A stretch of 64,000 nucleotides of DNA from Lunularia cruciata (lineage: Eukaryota; Streptophyta; Marchantiopsida; Lunulariales; Lunulariaceae). Within the stretch, counting starts at the first letter, position 1. The number at the start of each line of letters is the position of its first letter. The notes under the pieces were generated by a model. That model was not told the origin of the DNA and searched no databases. It was given only the letters and a program-made list of their open reading frames with translations. The translations under genes were made by a program, and so were the position numbers. Positions 45,301 to 55,984 of this stretch are shown here, piece by piece. The DNA lies in contig OX419760.1 of assembly GCA_948567375.1 (NCBI GenBank), forward strand, positions 26,908,001 to 26,972,000, given 5' to 3'.

Positions 45301-46730
45301 TACTGACTCCTTTTAGAGAGCAGCACAATCTCCCACTTGGTATCAAATTTAAAATTTAACAGCCACCTCACTATGCCTTGCACTTCCCCCTCTAGCATAA
45401 CAAAGGCACCATCAAGAGAGTAAGAGGAATGAGAACCATGCTAACTCCTCCACAGGATCATGTGCTAAATGATAAAGTGGTTGGAAAAAAGCCTATCTAA
45501 CCTCATCATGGAGTGTAGAGGTAGCCTATGGAAGATGTGGACATGAAAAACTAGTCTCAAATAACCTAAGATGCAACTTGTTTGAGATACTAACCACTAT
45601 CATGACTCAATCAATATCCTTGGAGCGGTCAACAAAGGGATAGAGGAAGCGTGCGTAATCTTGAGTGTCACAACAATCAATGTGAACACTTGCCTCACAT
45701 GAGCATCCCCAATGATCTAATCATAATCATTGTCCATCCTTCCCACATAGATCTTTACCCATTGCAAGGTAAAGCATTAATGACACATTGAACATGGTGT
45801 ATCCCAAGATATGGAGAGGAGCATCATGTGTTACGATCGTTATTCTTGTGCTAGCCATGGCTAGTACAAGAACAAGAGTAGCCCCACATGAGAAATTTTA
45901 GCCATGGTTGACATAAGAATAACAATTGTAACACACAATGTTCCTCTCCATATCTCCCCATACTTGCAAAATCCTGCCAACCCTCATATCCCAAGTCAAA
46001 TGAGTAAATGCTATCTCTTCAATCTTAAAAACAAAAAACTCTCATAACTTTCATTTCCCATCTCAAAAATGTTCACATTAGATTCCCATGGAACTCAAGC
46101 ATGAATACCAAGAGATTAAAAATGGAAATTCTAGACTCGTCACTCTCAATATGAAGTAATCAGTCTAAATTCTAAAAAACCTAAAAGTCTTCCTAACCTT
46201 CTACTCAATTCTCCGTAGCTTTCAATCTAAATACCAATGGAACCAAAATTGGAAAACAAACATAATCTACTATTAACTCATATGATGTATGCAGATGAGC
46301 TCTCCAAAACTTAATAATGTCCTTTCTTTCATTTCTCCTTCACTCTCTCACTCTAACATTCTGTTACCAGTCTAGTTCAATCTAACATTAATGTTAAGTT
46401 AGGAGTCAAGTTTCAACCTCAATTCATATATCCTTTAAGAGGTACGAGGGTTAGCAAGAGGTGCTTGTCTCATGGTGGAAATAAATCAGAGCAGTAGCAA
46501 AAGGTGGAGAATCTCCATATCTCCCTTGGTAATAGTAGAAAAGTCTCTATCCCAATTTTCATTGGTTTCTGTTCATTACCTTTTTGTTTATTGTGTATCA
46601 TTTCCCTTTTTTTATTGGGCATTATTTTTCTTCTTTTATTCTTTTGAATTTGGATCTATAATATCCCTTTTGGATACTTCATTGTTTTGGTATGCTTTAT
46701 TTCTATCATCTTGGATTGTAATTATTTTCA
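45301..46730. other. AT-rich flank of the LINE
   Basis: No convincing domain. It may include the decayed 5' end of the reverse-strand LINE. The 97-aa frame at 46472-46765 is hydrophobic and Phe-rich from T-rich DNA and I do not treat it as a gene. It contains the hairpin at 45807-45955. Confidence 0.4.
45807..45955. repeat. ~150-bp imperfect foldback (57-bp arms)
   Basis: The left arm (45807-45862) starts AGATATGGAGAGGA and ends GCCATGGCTA. The right arm (45899-45955) is its reverse complement with about ten mismatches; the loop is ~36 bp. The left arm's end forms a second small palindrome (TTGTGCTAGCCATGGCTAG..ACAA). It is consistent with a miniature foldback element or a young inverted duplication. 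Confidence 0.85.
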
Positions 46731-47115
46731 ATAATCTATTTATGATATTTTCATTATTTTTTTGACACGTTTAGGTAAAAGATCTACCATAGATGATACT
46801 CCTATCTAGTATCCATACAAAATATGAGAATAGATATACACAATATGCAATATGAGTTATGAGGTATGAGAATACACAATATGAGAATAAACCTTGATGT
46901 TTATTTTTCAATGAGCACTCACAATAACCTAGGGTTTGCAAGTTATTTCAATAATTTATTTTGTGATATCTCCATTTTTCTTCTTGGTATGGGTAGGTAA
47001 AAGATCTACCATAAGTCATGATCCTTATCTTGTATACCATACAATTCATGTGCAATATGAGAATAGACCTTGATGTTGATTTTTTCAACACGTACTCACA
47101 ATAGCCTAGGTTAAG
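46731..47115. repeat. tandem duplication, ~217-bp period
   Basis: Unit 1 (46731-46947) and a shorter unit 2 (46948-47115) share TTCAATAATTTATT, GGTAAAAGATCTACCAT, CAATATGAGAATA-ACCTTGATGTT and ACTCACAATA-CCTAGG in the same order. Internal CAATATGAGA repeats are present in unit 1. Confidence 0.85.
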
Positions 47116-47205
47116 AGTTATGAGAAGTGATATCACTTCTCATAACATAACCATTCTTGATCCTCCTACCAATCCCCTTCATTCCACAAAGCCATCATCA
47201 TTATT

Positions 47206-47988
47206 TGTAATACTCCAAGGACAAGAGAAGAGAGAAAACACAAATTTCACACTCAATCATTCAATGCCCCAAAGGAGCACCTTCTCTTTATAATATAGAC
47301 AAAGAGCATCTCCTCCAAGGAAGCTCCACCATAGGTTTAGGCACACAGATAGGTGATATGTCAGCAAGCTCCACCATAGGTTTAGGCACACAAATAGGTG
47401 ATATGTCAGCAAGCTCCACCCTTGGATTACTTACTTGGATGGGTGACATGTTGGTCTAGGTCCTATCTGGTCGGTCAAACAAGCTTTGACTAGAGGGAAT
47501 CTTTTAGAGAATCTTCCTGTAGGAATCTCAGAATCACGTAGGTAAGGTACCGTTGGAAAGTTCTCGACAAGAAAAACCAAGAGGTAGGGAAGGCCAACCT
47601 CTCCTCTATTGGGAGGGAGCACTTGCACATTTTTGAGGCCTAATTCATCCGTTTAGGCCTCCAAAATTGCCTTCAAAGATTTCAGGCATACTTCGGTTTC
47701 TACTCTATTAGTAGAAGTCCCCTTTTGGTGATAACTATTTCTGATCTATTTAGTCCATCATGTGTAATATCCTTCCAGATATTACCAAACCAATTCTTAC
47801 CTTTAAATCATATGTCTAGCTATTGGTTCTAAGCTTTTCAAGTCTATTTTGGTTTCTGCACTATTAGTAGAAGTACTCTTTTGATGATACTTCTATCTGA
47901 TCTATTTGACCATCATGCATAACATCATTCTAGATGCTACCAAACTGAATTTCACATCTAGATCATATGGCTAGCTCTTGGTATTATA
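47206..47988 (-). repeat. 3' LTR, gypsy family 2 full-length element
   Basis: 783 bp, TGTAATACTCC to GGTATTATA. It carries two internal tandem duplications: a 45-bp unit in R/U3 (47322-47366 and 47367-47411), absent from the 5' LTR, and a 156-bp U3 unit (~47690-47845 and 47846-47988), shared with the 5' LTR but absent from the solo LTRs. The polypurine tract (reverse strand AAAAGGAGAGAAG) adjoins it at ~47990-48003. Confidence 0.93.
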
Positions 47989-48001
47989 GACTTCTCTCCT
48001 T

Positions 48002-48525
48002 TTAAGATGCAACGTCCTCGTTGTGCAGTTGTTGCTCAAACGCTTGCACCAACATCGGTGCATGTGTCAAATTGGCAGCAGGCTCCCAAGTTGCTTCATA
48101 GAGAGGATAACCTTTCCACTGTACTAGATAGTCCACCCATGGATGGCGAGTACCACACATGCATTTTTGGAGAATACGCTCCACTTCATATTCTTTTGTG
48201 CCATCAATGAGTGTCAGACAAGGTCGAATGTCTTGTGTGAATGACACTAGCCTGATTGGGAAGCATATCTTCATAGTAGGGAAACATGGAACATTGGATG
48301 GATCTTCATGTGTGGTGGTAGCTCAACGTGATAGGCCATAGCGTTGACTCGACGAAGAATCAAGAAATGCCCAATAAAATGAGGTCTGAGTTTACATGGT
48401 CTGAGCTAACAAGGTCCAACTAATGTGAGGTTGGTTGTCGATAGCCACACTTGATCCCCAACATTGAACTCCATGTGCCTATGGTGTGCATCAACATACT
48501 ACTTTTGTTGATTTTGCACAATATG
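48002..48525 (-). pseudogene. chromodomain and GPY/F-like module, family 2 element
   Basis: The reverse-strand frame 48274-48002 (90 aa, open) contains a well-preserved chromodomain: EYEVERILQ, WVDYLVQWKGYP, ATWEPAANL, with the aromatic cage positions Y/W kept. Upstream, 48520-48275, lies the integrase C-terminal module (FNVGDQVWLST, KLRPHFIGHFLI; the GPY/F motif reads GHF). The chromodomain is the part expected to bind methylated histone tails. Separate frames, so no continuous integrase-chromodomain protein. Confidence 0.9.
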
Positions 48526-49209
48526 TTATCTGTGCTTGGCGCTCTCCACACCTTGTTGGATTCTAGAAACAAATGTGTTGATTGCATCGACCTTGGTAGC
48601 CACTGGACAGATCTTCATCAAGCTAGAAGGTGTGAAGGGATGCTCACCATACATGAGGAAGAACGGAGTGACCTGGGTGGATGCACTCACTGAATTTTTG
48701 TAAGCGAATTCCACCAACGAGAGTAGGGTGTCCCACCTCTCTTGCTCTTCTAAGATGAAGCCTCGTAACATGTCTTCAATTGTGCAATTAGCCTGCTCTA
48801 TTTGTCCATCTGTTTGTGGGTGGTAAGCTGTGGACATGGCTAACTTGGTTTTGAAGAAACCAAAGAGTGTTTGCCAAAAAAAATAGGTGAATTGAGTGCC
48901 TTTATTGGTGATGAGTACTCTAAACAAACCATGGTGAGAGAAGATTGCATCTAAGTATAATTGAGCTAGTTGTAGAGTGGTCACATCCTTGGTGGTAGGG
49001 AGTACATTAATCATTTTGTTGAGCCGATCCACAAAGACCACAATGGAGTCAAACCTTGAGGTGGTATTGGGTAACTCATAGACGAGATCCATACTCACGT
49101 GTTTCCAACGTTGGGTAGGAGTGGGGAGAGGTTGAAGAAGCCCTACAGAAGCTTGATTAGAAGCTTTGTTTTGTTGACAAAGTAGGCAGCTGCACACGTA
49201 GTCCATCAC
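48526..49209 (-). pseudogene. integrase core, family 2 element
   Basis: The longest open piece of the element (227 aa). The zinc-binding end (CSCLLCQQNK) is at residues ~6-15. The first catalytic Asp is in the VSMDLVYELP box (~39-48). The second, normally TDxGTQF, reads ITNKGTQF, an Asp-to-Asn change. The Glu is kept in YHPQTDGQIEQAN. Integrase would join element DNA to the target; with D-N-E it should be inactive. Confidence 0.93.
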
Positions 49210-49534
49210 ATTGTTGCTGATCTTGGGCCAATAGTAATGGCGCTAGACTGCATCCAAGGTCTTGTCCATTCCGACATGACTTGCAATGGCCAAATCATGA
49301 CATTCCATTAGAATGGTGGTGCACAATTCTAGGACATTTGGGATCCATAATCTGCCATCACAAAAGGTGAATCCTTGGGTGCTGGTGATGCCTTTGGATG
49401 ATTGCGCTTCTACAATCTGTGGATTAGTTTTTGTAGCAGCCAGAATCTCTGGCTAGAATTCAAGGTTAATCTTAACCTCTACGACCAAGTTATTTGCCAT
49501 TGGCATGCGGGTGAATGCATTTGCAAGTTGCTTC

Positions 49535-50219
49535 TTACCTTCCATATAGGTGATTGTCATGTTGAAGCATTGTCGCCACTCTACCCACCAAATCTAGCGA
49601 CGAGATAGATCCTTTTGTGTCTTGAGGTAGACTAGAGGTTTGTGGTCTATCTCTACTACAAATGCCCTCTCGCCCAAATAGTGCTTCCAATGCTTGGTTG
49701 CCAAAACAATGGCCAGCTCTTTGCATTCTATGGTGTGGTAGTTGCACTCATCCGGTAACAACTTTCAAGAGAAATATGCAATTGGATGTCATCCGTCATG
49801 CCACTCTTGTTGTAGGATTGCTCCTATTGCTACGCTTGATGCATCTATAGCCAACTTGATTGGACGTTTTGGGTCATACCACTTCAAGATTGGTGCATGT
49901 AGCAAGGCGACTTTCAATTATTGAAAGGCCAACTCTTGTGCGGTTCTCCATGTCCACTTTTTCCCCTTGCCAAGTAGTGCCGTTAAAGGTTGTGCCACCT
50001 TGGAGAAGTCCTTGACAAATATACGATGGAATCCCGTCAACCCCAAGAAGCTCTTGAGTTGAGTCTGATCTTTTGATACATTCCATTTTTGGATGACCTC
50101 TATTTTATTTGTCAATACTTGAATGCACTCTGCACTTACTCTATGCCCCAAGTAGTCTACTTCAGACTGCCAAACTCACACGTTGAGATTTTGGCATACA
50201 ATCAATTTTGTCTTAGAAT
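49535..50219 (-). pseudogene. RNase H region, family 2 element
   Basis: 50151-49918 holds the RT connection (FLGLTGFHRIFVKDF, QPLTALLGKGKKWTW). 49917-49535 carries RNase H motifs (IKLAIDASSVAIGAIL, ECKELAIVLATKHWKHYL, FVVEIDHKPLVYL) with in-frame stops. The catalytic Asp-Glu-Asp positions are still visible. It is followed leftward by a linker (MEGKKQLANAFTRMP). Confidence 0.85.
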
Positions 50220-50893
50220 CTAGAGGACCTCTCGTAGATGTTGTTTGTGTTCTGTCATTGTGCTACTGTATACTAAGATGTCGTCCAAGAAGACAATAAC
50301 ATACTTATCCAAGTATGGACAAAATATATCATTCATTAGACTCATGAAAGTGGCAGGTGCATTCGTGAGGCCAAAAGGCATCACAAGATACTCATAGTGG
50401 CCATACTTGGTTTGAAAGGCAATTTTGTACACATCCTCCTTTGTAATGTGGATTTGATTGTAACCGCTCTGCAAGTCCAATTTGGTGAAGTATCTTGCTC
50501 CATAGAGTTGATAAAACGGGTCATCATGCGAGGTAAGGGGTATTTGTTCTTCATTGTTTGCTGATTGAGACCCCAATAATCAATGCACATGCGCATTGTA
50601 CCGTCCTTCTTCTTCACAAATAAGACATGAGCCCCATATGGTGATATGCTAGGTTGGATGAACCCTTTTTTTACACTCCTCCAACTCATGCGGTGATAGA
50701 CGATATGGGGCCTTACAAGGAGGTGTCTTTCTTGGAAGTGTCTCAATTTTATGATCTACTCTCCTTTTTGGTGGTAATCCTGAAGGTAGATCATCAAGAA
50801 AGACATCTTGAAACTCATCCACAACATCTTTCAATTTCTCAAGAATTTGTTTATCGAGTTGTGCACTTTGTAATTCTCTTATTAGACCCATGA
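50220..50893 (-). pseudogene. reverse transcriptase, family 2 element
   Basis: Three overlapping frames. 50891-50649 has the linker and fingers entry ([26 protein letters not shown]). 50746-50560 has [20 protein letters not shown] and [12 protein letters not shown]. 50576-50220 has the palm: motif [26 protein letters not shown], and motif [10 protein letters not shown] intact. At least two frameshifts (near 50690 and 50560) separate them, so the catalytic core is chemically complete but not translatable as one protein. Confidence 0.92.
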
Positions 50894-51424
50894 AACATCT
50901 ATCGGTCTTACAAACAATTGCATCCCTATGACATATAGAGGCAGTTCTTGCTTGTGTGATTTTTCTTTAACCCCAATGATTGACCATTGGTGGGTTCTCA
51001 CTACTTTCTTCCTCCAATCTACCATAGGGTTGTAATGCTCTATCCATGGCATGCCTAAGATTTCATCATAACGAGCTAATTGTATCACTCGCCACTCAAT
51101 TGCTTCTTGATATTCTCCTATAGAGAGTATTACCCATCTAGGTAATGATTCAATCCTCTCTGTTTGCCCGTTAGGTAACTCTACTTCTTCACTCCCATCT
51201 CTCTCTAGATCCATTCCCAATCTTATTGCAATAGAGAGAGACAAGAAATCTTCTATTGCTCCCAGATCTATTAATACTCTCACTTGATTGCCTTCTAGGA
51301 CTCTATTCAAGACAATCAATTGTGAGGTTGCCTCTCGGGATCTTTGCGCGTTAGTCTTCTTCCTTCCCTTGCTTCTTTGCTTCCTTATTGAGCCAGTAAG
51401 GCTGTGAGGTTCATTTATTGGCAA
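50882..51424 (-). pseudogene. aspartic protease region, family 2 element
   Basis: An open 180-aa reverse-strand frame. The active-site motif reads VRVLIDLGAIEDFLS where LIDSGAT is expected, losing the catalytic Ser/Thr. It is followed by AIRLGMDLE and DEILGMPWIEHYNP. It overlaps the RT entry frame by ten bases, consistent with a frameshifted gag-pol. Confidence 0.88.
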
Positions 51425-52503
51425 TCTTCATTTTCCAAAGTGATTTCCACCTCCTCCTCTTCAATACGCCTCTCCCTGTTGTTCAAAGATTGCCTGTACA
51501 AAGGCCGAGGGCCTCTAGGGAAACGATTGCGATAGTTGGTAGATATGTACCTAATACGGCCACAATTGTAACAACGGTGTTGTTCTTCTTGAGTTCTTTC
51601 TCCTTGTGGGAATCCATCTCTTTGTACTTCTACTCGTCCATGCTCCCCTTGAAGCGGTTGTGCTCCTCGATCTCAAAATCAAAGGTTGCCTAATTCCATC
51701 GGTTTTGGTCCATCCATGGGTTGCATTTCTGCTTGATATTGTTGAGGTGGGATTACTCCTTCACCTCCACCTAATGCTCTTGCTATCCTTTGCGCACAAG
51801 CAATTGCTTCAAATATTGTGTGAGGATTTTGCACCATGACTTCTTGGCAAATCCGCTCCTTCAACCCTCGTTTGAAATTGTCGAGAGCCTCTACTAGACT
51901 CATGTTGGTTATTGCAACTTGTAGATCCAAAAATGCCTCCACATACTCTTGTACGCTGTTCTTGTGTCTCAATCCCCATAGTCGGATTTGGGTCATCTTC
52001 ACGGAATCCATCGATTGGAAATTCTTCAGAAATCCTTCTTGCATTGCTGTCCACGTGACCTCTCTTCTCTCTGCCAACATGGATTGTTCCCAAGCATCAT
52101 ACCATGTGAGAGCTTTATCGGTCAAGTACCCACATGCAAACACACCTGCAGCATGCTCCATGAACTCTATTGAGAACAATCAGAAATATTGATTCATTCT
52201 CAAGATCCAATTTTCCACTACTCCCATCATATGTTGCCCCTTGTAAGGCTCGATGTTGCATGTCTTCTTCATCCGGAGTAGCAATGTGGCTTCATTGTTG
52301 ATAGGTTCGTAGGCACGAGTGCCTCTCCAAGTACTTTAGTTGCAGGTATTGGGTTTTGAGACGGCTCTTCTTCTTGCATTGCTTGATTGTTTGTAAGGAT
52401 TTGCACTTAGACTTTGTAATGTCTCCATGATCATCTTAATTTCTCAAAATCTATTCAACATCCCTGGCATTCCTTGCACCAGCTCTTGCAATTGTGGATC
52501 CAT
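51425..52503 (-). pseudogene. gag, family 2 element
   Basis: It probably began at the ATG at 52503 (MDPQLQELVQGMPGM). Stops occur near 52433 and 52178. The 166-aa open part 52179-51679 is the Retrotrans_gag domain (FACGYLTDKALTWYDAWEQ, LKNFQSMDSVKMTQIRLWGL). A zinc knuckle at ~51545-51585 is degraded to CYNCGRIRYIST, the His and last Cys being lost. Gag would form the virus-like particle. Confidence 0.88.
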
Positions 52504-52800
52504 GGTTCTTGTAACACTTAATTGCTAATGTCTACTTCAATATAGAGTCAATATGATCATTCTAGAAGGCGCACACACTATCGGAACTATCATTGGGACC
52601 GCAGAAGTTATCACTCGTTGATAATACTACTCACCAAAATTCCTAACCACAAAATCTCTAAACATCACTTTTGGTCTCAATACATAATGGATTTCTACTT
52701 GAGTGTTGAAAGGGAGAGGATTTGGGACATTCATATCGATATCATCATAATAGAATGTAGATTGTCACATCCCACTCTCTCTCATATATCACCACCGGTA

Positions 52801-53203
52801 GAATCACCAGGTTAATTCATCACCCTATCCATGAATTTTGCACCAAAGTGATAAACTAGCGATACCCTCATTTGCTCACGCTGGATGTACCTAACTTTGA
52901 TGTGGAATGGATTTGAGAATGGAAAGCTAGGTGCGAGAAACTGTCCTCTCGGTGCATCCATCTCATCCGCTCTCTAAAGTCCTTCCTAAGTCTAGCAATC
53001 TAGAATCACCTGGTTAATTCATCACCCTATCCATGAATTTTGCACCAAAGTGATAAACTAGCGATACCCTCATTTGCTCACACTGGATGTACCTAACTTT
53101 GATGTAGAATGGATTTTAGAATGGAAAGCTAGGTGCGAGAAACTGTCCTCTCGGTGCATCCATCTCATCCGCTCTCTAAAGTCCTTCCTAAGTCTAGCAA
53201 TTA
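52801..53203. repeat. 202-bp tandem duplication in the element leader
   Basis: Units 52801-53002 and 53003-53203 are nearly identical, differing at about five positions, so the duplication is much younger than the LTR divergence. It lies between primer site and gag. Confidence 0.93.
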
Positions 53204-53288
53204 CTCTATGTTCTCCACCTCAAATTACTCAATTTCAATAGTTCATACTCTTCCAAGAGGGATGATCCACTCTCTTGGACTAAAACAC

Positions 53289-53302
53289 AAGCTCTGATAC
53301 CA
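53289..53302 (-). promoter_or_regulatory. primer-binding site, family 2 element
   Basis: The reverse strand reads TGGTATCAGAGCTTGTG directly after the 5' LTR, a perfect match to the plant initiator Met-tRNA type site. Confidence 0.92.
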
Positions 53303-53303
53303 T

Positions 53304-54067
53304 TGTAATACTTCGAGGACAAGAGAAGAGAGAAAACACAGATTTCACACTCAATCATTTGATGCCCCAAAGGAGCACCTTCTCTTTATTATATAAACAA
53401 AGAGGATCTACTCCAAGGAAACTCCACCATAGGATTAGGCACACAGATAGATGATATGTCAGCAAGCTCCACCCTTGGATTACTTACTTGGATGGGTGAC
53501 ATGTCAGTCTAGGTCCTATCTGGTTGGTCAAACAAACTTTGACCGGAGGGAATCTTGTAGTGAATCTTCTTGTAGGAATCTCAAAATCACGTGGGTAAGG
53601 TACCATTGGAAAGCTCTCGATGAGAAAAACCAAGGGGGAGGGAAGGCCAGCCTCTCCTCCATTGGAGGGGGGGAGGGAAACTTGCACATTTTCAAAGCCT
53701 AATTCATCAGTTTAGGCCTTTGAAATTGCCTTCAAGATTTCAGGTTTTAGGTAAAGATTTCAGGCATATTTTGGTTCCTAATCTATTAGTAGAAGTCTCC
53801 TTTTGGTGATACCTCTTTCTAATCTATTTAGTCCATCATGTGTAATATCCTTCCAAATGTTACCAAACCAGTTCTCACCTTTAAATCATATGTTTAGCTA
53901 TTGGTTCTAAGGTTTTTAAGTCTATTTTGGTTTTTGCACTATTTGTAGAAGTACTCTTTTGGTGATACTTCTATCTGATCTCTTTTGACCATCATGTATA
54001 ACATCATTCTAGATGTTACCAAACCAAATTTCACATCTAGATCATATGGCTAGCTCTTGGTATTACA
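53304..54067 (-). repeat. 5' LTR, gypsy family 2 full-length element
   Basis: 764 bp, ending in TATTACA on both strands (TG...CA). It carries the 156-bp U3 duplication but only one copy of the 45-bp unit. A TATA-like TTTATATAATAAAG occurs on the reverse strand at ~53385-53398. Confidence 0.93.
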
Positions 54068-54072
54068 TTATG

Positions 54073-55139
54073 AGATCAAACTCTTCCACCTATGCCCTTA
54101 CCCTATCCTTACATACCATCGCATAAATGACACATACAATCTTGTTTGGGTTGTCTATGGTAGTGGATTAGCCTAGAACAATATAGAAGGAGATCTAGAT
54201 GTAAGGATGAAGGTAGATATTACTTCACTTTCCATACTCCGTAATCCTCTTTGCACTCCAATCCTCTTTGTTCATGCCCCACTTGACTCATACTCCTTGT
54301 TACATTATTTAGACCCGTTATAGGCATTCTTGCAAAGTCTACCTAGAACTCATTTATATAATAAGGTTTCTATACTTCTATATCACCTAGTGTGCTCCAC
54401 ACTCTCCTTACTATCACAAGCTATCTTAACATATGACTAAGTGAGAGATGTGTATCTTGGACCTTATTAGCCCTCTTTTCTTAGTAGACTTTACTCCTTC
54501 AAGCACATGGAGGTACATCAAGACATCAAGAGACCACCTTTAGGATTCATAGATTTTTGCAAAGAGATTTGTTAGTCTCACAAGACAAGTATTCCATATG
54601 GGCCTAAACAACAATTAAGAGGATTTAGAGTCCACACAATCTCATGCTCCACCTCTAGAGTATCATCACTTTCATTGCTCCTTGATGTAAGGTCAAGAAA
54701 GTGAGTATAAATAGGCAAATCATGCACTAGCATCCTCTTTGCCAACACATTTCTCTATTGATACTCTATATGCATTAAAAACTCTTCATCCACATGCCAC
54801 CGAGTACCTTTCCTCTTTCCTCCATAATTATCAACCATATGAGGAGCTTCAGCTTGCAAAGTTAGTCTTTGCTTATGATTTACTCTATTCTTAGTGTTTT
54901 TCAGTGGGTAAGCCATCACTTACTTGATTGTCTCTCACTTAATATTGTAGATTCTTATTTTCTTCTTTTCTTTTCTTTTTGTAAGCAACCTATTTTTGGT
55001 CTTGTGCCTCTTGTTATAGATTTTTTTTATGCTTCTTGTCTCCTTTCTTTGTCAAAAGAAACATCTTATGTCTTTGTTTAGTCGCATATACTATTTTTTC
55101 ATAACTTTGACACTTGTTTTCATCCTTTTTTTTCTCAAA
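54073..55139. other. AT-rich flank between gypsy element and LINE
   Basis: No domain recognised. It may be the decayed 5' half of the plus-strand LINE that becomes readable at 55.2 kb. The 70-aa frame at 54869-55081 is hydrophobic from T-rich DNA. Confidence 0.4.
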
Positions 55140-55151
55140 TTAGCTTATTAT

Positions 55152-55311
55152 GGTCACCGCAAGGGATTGGGAGATGGTTGTTATGGGCATCAAAGAATCC
55201 TTGGATATCCATCCAAAATGGATGTTTGTCTGGTCACCTCAAGGGATCAGGAGATAGTTGTTATAGGCATCAAAACATCCTTGGATATCCATCCAAAATG
55301 GATGGTTGTCC
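55152..55311. repeat. 80-bp tandem duplication within LINE RT
   Basis: Two units starting GGTCACCGCAAGGGATTGGG and GGTCACCTCAAGGGATCAGG, each ending at ATCCAAAATGGATG. It duplicates the segment just before RT motif A and would insert ~27 residues. Confidence 0.9.
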
Positions 55312-55477
55312 AAGTGGATGTCTCCAATGCCTTCAATAGCACTATTTATCCAAATTTATTTTGTGCTCTTTGCTCAACAAGGAATAAGATCTACTACTTG
55401 ATCCCATTTATTTACACTTTTTATATGCAATAGGGACACAATTTTTGTATTGCTACTATACTATCATAGTGGATTTC

Positions 55478-55984
55478 TATACCATTAGCTAGACAAAGTA
55501 GCTACATGTGAAAATTTGCTAGGTAATATCTTTAGAGATATTATACATAATGATCTAAATAAATCAGATAGAAGAGTCACCAAAAAAGTACTTTAACTAA
55601 TTGTGTAGAAGTTAAAAACACATCAAAAACTTTAGAGCCAGTTTTGGAGGCCTAACAAAAGAATTACACCTCAAAAAATGAAATTGAATATCACTTTGAA
55701 GGAAAATGCATTGCCTTCTCCTCCATTAGATTCCCTAAAGATTCCCTTTGGTCAAACAAGTTTGACCAACCAAGTAGGACAAGGATTGACATATCACCAA
55801 TCCATGCATCTAACCTAAGGATGTTGCTCATTGACATGTCACTAATCCATATATCTAATCTAAGGGTGTAGCTCCTTTTGAGTGGATCCTCTTTGCGATA
55901 TAATAAAGTCAAGGTGCTCCTTTTGGGCATTGGAGCTTTTTGGAGAGTTCCAATCTTGTGTGCTTCTTTCCTTGGGCTGTTAGA
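55478..55984 (+). mobile_element. solo LTR, gypsy family 2, TSD ATTTC
   Basis: 507 bp from TATACCATTAGCTAGAC (first bases eroded) to TTGGGCTGTTAGA, the diverged counterpart of TTGGAGTATTACA. Exact ATTTC flanks it (55473-55477 and 55985-55989). It is inserted in the LINE RT between motif A and motif C, so the LINE is older than this copy. Confidence 0.92.

Larger units (their letters stand above)
47201..54072 (-). mobile_element. gypsy family 2 full-length element with TSD (reverse strand)
   Basis: A chromodomain Ty3/gypsy element at 47206-54067 (6862 bp) flanked by TTATT (47201-47205) and TTATG (54068-54072), four of five matching. Read on the reverse strand: 5' LTR, perfect TGGTATCAGAGC primer site, leader with a 202-bp tandem duplication, gag, protease, RT, RNase H, integrase, GPY/F-like module, chromodomain, polypurine tract, 3' LTR. 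All domains are present and collinear, but gag, RT and RNase H are broken and key catalytic residues are changed. LTRs differ at 12 of the first ~168 aligned bases, so it is old. Confidence 0.95.

Noticed and set aside
46472-46765. 97-aa hydrophobic ORF that could suggest a membrane protein
   Set aside because: Phe/Leu/Ser richness follows from T-rich DNA; no conserved motif and no gene context.
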